Shown: positions 59,099 through 60,780 of the stretch, in pieces
How the letters are laid out: the number at the start of each line of letters is the position of its first letter
Numbering within the stretch: the first letter of the stretch is position 1
Assembly (NCBI GenBank): GCA_025360785.1
Contig: JANYBN010000169.1
Coordinates: 1-60,780 of the forward strand
Direction: 5' to 3'
Length of the DNA: 60,780 nt
From: Geobacter sp.
GTDB lineage: Bacteria; Desulfobacterota; Desulfuromonadia; Geobacterales; Pseudopelobacteraceae
Translations under genes and position numbers: made by a program
The notes under the pieces: model-generated
What the model saw: the letters and a program-made list of their open reading frames with translations, nothing else
The model's database searches: none
What the model was told of the DNA's origin: nothing

Positions 59099-60358
59099 AT
59101 GAATCGATACCTTCAGACACTTTCCTGCCTCTTGATTTTCTCTCTGCTTATGCCGTTTCCGGCGTTTGCTGCCAAGAGAAAACTGGTTGCCTTTATTGGA
59201 CAATCATCTGCAACTACCCGACCTCCAGTAGTACTCAATGAGATGAAACACTGGTCAAACCCTGACTACACGCGCATTTCGCTGGAGCTTGATCGGGATG
59301 TTACCTGGGAAACTCATGAAATTGGCAAAGGTTTGCCAGGTAAACCTGGTCGGGTCTATATCGACCTGAAACGGACCCGTTTGGGGAGAAACGTCAGGGA
59401 TATTACTATCGGAGACGGCCTGTTAAAGGGTGCCAGGGTCGGCCAGTACAAGGCTGACGTGGTAAGGGTTGTACTGGATACTGAAAACATCAAGGACTAT
59501 AAAATATTTCCACTGTCCGATCCGGCGCGATTGGTAATCGATGTCCGCGGTGAACGACCGACTGAAATATCGCGGCTTGAACAGTCGGTAACGGCCATGC
59601 CGGAACGGGTTGTTGTGCCTAAGCTTGAGGTGCAGCCAGTGGTTGCAGAGAAAAAGTCCAAGCCATCCAAAAAGCCGGCTATTTCAAAAATCAGGCGGAT
59701 TGTTGTTGATCCCGGCCACGGCGGCCATGATCCCGGTGCGATAGGTCCGAACGGCATTCAGGAAAAAGACATTGTACTGTCCGTAGGGCTCAAATTGAGG
59801 GATTTGTTTAAGGAAGAGTTGGGTGTGGACGTCGTTATGACCCGCTCTGCCGATGTATTCATACCGCTGGAAGAGCGTACCGCTATTGCAAATAAGGTGG
59901 GAGCCGACCTGTTCCTGTCTGTACACGCAAACGCTGCGCTCAATCGCTCTGCTGCCGGAATTGAAACTTATTACCTCAACCTGGCCAAGACTGACAAGGT
60001 TGCACAGTTGGCTGCCAAGGAGAACGGCACGACACTCGAAAAGGTCAGTGTGCTGCAGGCGATTCTGTTTGATCTGATGGCAAACTACAAATTAAACGAT
60101 TCGGCTCATCTGGCTGATGAAGTCCAGAAATCCCTCCATAAAAAAGTCCGTACCCGCTACAGTGATGTTAAAAATCTGGGGGTCAAACAGGGCCCATTCT
60201 ATGTTTTGGTAGGAGCTTCAATGCCCAGCATTCTTGTCGAAGCCGCCTTTCTGTCAAACTCGATAGAGGAATCACGTCTGAAAGACCCTGCCTACCAGGA
60301 TCTGGTCGCAGAGGGCATTCTGGCCGGTGTCCGCAACTATATCACCAGCTTGAAATAA
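59099..60358 (+). CDS. N-acetylmuramoyl-L-alanine amidase with AMIN domain
   Basis: 419 residues: signal peptide (about 1-24), AMIN domain (about 45-150; YTRISLELDRDVTWETHEIG and the repeat-like PARLVIDVRGE), a Lys/Ser linker, then an amidase_3 domain from about 199 (RRIVVDPGHGGHDPGAIGPNGIQEKDIVLSV) with VDPGHGG and SVHANAA zinc-site motifs. It cuts the peptide stem from glycan, usually in daughter-cell separation (AmiC-like). A terminator hairpin follows 45 bases after the stop. Confidence 0.93.
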   Translation: MNRYLQTLSCLLIFSLLMPFPAFAAKRKLVAFIGQSSATTRPPVVLNEMKHWSNPDYTRISLELDRDVTWETHEIGKGLPGKPGRVYIDLKRTRLGRNVRDITIGDGLLKGARVGQYKADVVRVVLDTENIKDYKIFPLSDPARLVIDVRGERPTEISRLEQSVTAMPERVVVPKLEVQPVVAEKKSKPSKKPAISKIRRIVVDPGHGGHDPGAIGPNGIQEKDIVLSVGLKLRDLFKEELGVDVVMTRSADVFIPLEERTAIANKVGADLFLSVHANAALNRSAAGIETYYLNLAKTDKVAQLAAKENGTTLEKVSVLQAILFDLMANYKLNDSAHLADEVQKSLHKKVRTRYSDVKNLGVKQGPFYVLVGASMPSILVEAAFLSNSIEESRLKDPAYQDLVAEGILAGVRNYITSLK

Positions 60359-60402
60359 GTCTAACGTGATGCATTGCCATGCCGGAGAATATGAAAAAGA
60401 AA

Positions 60403-60436
60403 ACGGCGCTCCCTGACTATTTCAGGACAGCGCCGT
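60403..60436 (-). terminator. Terminator between convergent genes
   Basis: ACGGCGCT (60403-60410) pairs with AGCGCCGT (60429-60436), with further CTGA/TCAG pairing inside. On the minus strand it is followed by TTTTCTTTTTC, a good U-run for the Crp/Fnr gene. On the plus strand it may also stop the amidase transcript. Confidence 0.82.
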
Positions 60437-60463
60437 GTGGTTGTGATAAAAATTTCTTCTGTG

Positions 60464-60780
60464 TCATTCGTGCCGTTCACTCAACTTTTCAAGCTTATCC
60501 ATCTGATGCACTACCACACGATTCCCCTGTACTTCGATAATTCCCTCTTCCTTCAGTTTTTTGAACGTGCGGGAGATTGTCTCGCTGGCGGTTCCCAGAC
60601 GGGAGGCCAGCTCGCCTTTTTTTATCCCCAGATCAATATAGGTGATGCCGCCGAAGTTTGTTGAGCCCTCTGCTGCCCGCCGTACTAGAAAGGAGGCTAA
60701 TCGTGACGTAACGTCGGCAAAGGAGAGTTCTTCAATTTGGCGGGCAAACTGACGCAGCATGAGTGAGAGCGATACTACCA
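60464..60780 (-). CDS. Crp/Fnr-family regulator, C-terminal part (partial)
   Basis: The visible part includes SLMLRQFARQIEELSFADVTSRLASFLVRRA and the helix-turn-helix KKGELASRLGTASETISRTFKKLKEEGIIEVQGNRVVV, which is the DNA-binding domain of Crp/Fnr proteins. The frame is open to the right edge, so the N-terminal sensor domain lies outside. The effector, heme/FeS or cyclic nucleotide, cannot be told from this part. Confidence 0.9.
   Translation of the reverse strand, partial: VVSLSLMLRQFARQIEELSFADVTSRLASFLVRRAAEGSTNFGGITYIDLGIKKGELASRLGTASETISRTFKKLKEEGIIEVQGNRVVVHQMDKLEKLSERHE

Overview
The window reads as chromosomal DNA of a Geobacterales-type bacterium (Geobacter, Trichlorobacter, Pelobacter and relatives). 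This rests on gene content rather than any marker gene: trpA-accD-folC beside an MCP, a TrpB2 next to TrpF, ribH-nusB-hom, several CxxCGM NosL-like proteins and many radical SAM enzymes. It is Gram-negative (lptD, a LolA-like carrier, lipoproteins). About 57 protein genes are supported. There is no rRNA, no CRISPR array, no tRNA that I could recognise and no complete insertion sequence.

Region 1 (183-20180, all on the minus strand) is a 19-gene biosynthetic locus related to aryl polyene/flexirubin clusters. Transcription probably starts near 20250 at FabG. The order is then ketosynthase, CrtI-like oxidoreductase, ketosynthase, ACP, acyltransferase, PaaK-like AMP ligase, aromatic amino-acid ammonia-lyase, ApeP-like dehydratase, LolA-like carrier, MMPL exporter, DUF3261-like lipoprotein, FabZ-like dehydratase, 4HBT thioesterase, ketosynthase and a truncated ketosynthase-like protein without the catalytic cysteine. 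Three different cobalamin-binding-type radical SAM enzymes follow. The likely logic is: the lyase makes an aryl-acrylate, the ligase activates it onto ACP, the ketosynthases, reductase and dehydratases extend it as a polyene, and the transport and acyltransferase genes place it in the outer membrane. The radical SAM trio and the CrtI-like enzyme are not part of a standard aryl polyene set and make this the strongest candidate for an undescribed pathway.

Region 2 (20370-36196) is mostly housekeeping: hemW, a secreted OB-fold protein, a methyltransferase and a secreted pentapeptide-repeat protein on the plus strand or at the edge, then lptD, folC, accD, trpA, a chemotaxis receptor, a lytic transglycosylase lipoprotein with a long structured leader, an Rrf2 regulator, tatC and rnr on the minus strand. 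tatC has an in-frame TAG at a position normally filled by an aromatic residue.

Region 3 (36357-40560, plus) is a tight operon of two NosL-like proteins, a small membrane-anchored protein, an FtsX/MacB-type ABC permease, its ATPase and a polytopic membrane protein with Cys-Cys and CPFC motifs. It looks like a metal or redox-linked export/maturation system.

Region 4 (40561-44268, minus, AT-richer) is an accessory patch: a TMTC-like GT-C protein with TPRs, an unknown protein, a BRO-N-like protein, a near-perfect 40-nt inverted repeat and a 30-bp exact direct repeat.

Region 5 (44269-60358, plus) joins riboflavin/NusB/homoserine dehydrogenase/TrpB2/TrpF to a polysaccharide set (wecB, four GT-C-like membrane proteins, a methyltransferase, a GT2) with trpB embedded among them, then an RRM protein and an AmiC-type amidase. 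The window ends in the C-terminal part of a Crp/Fnr regulator on the minus strand.
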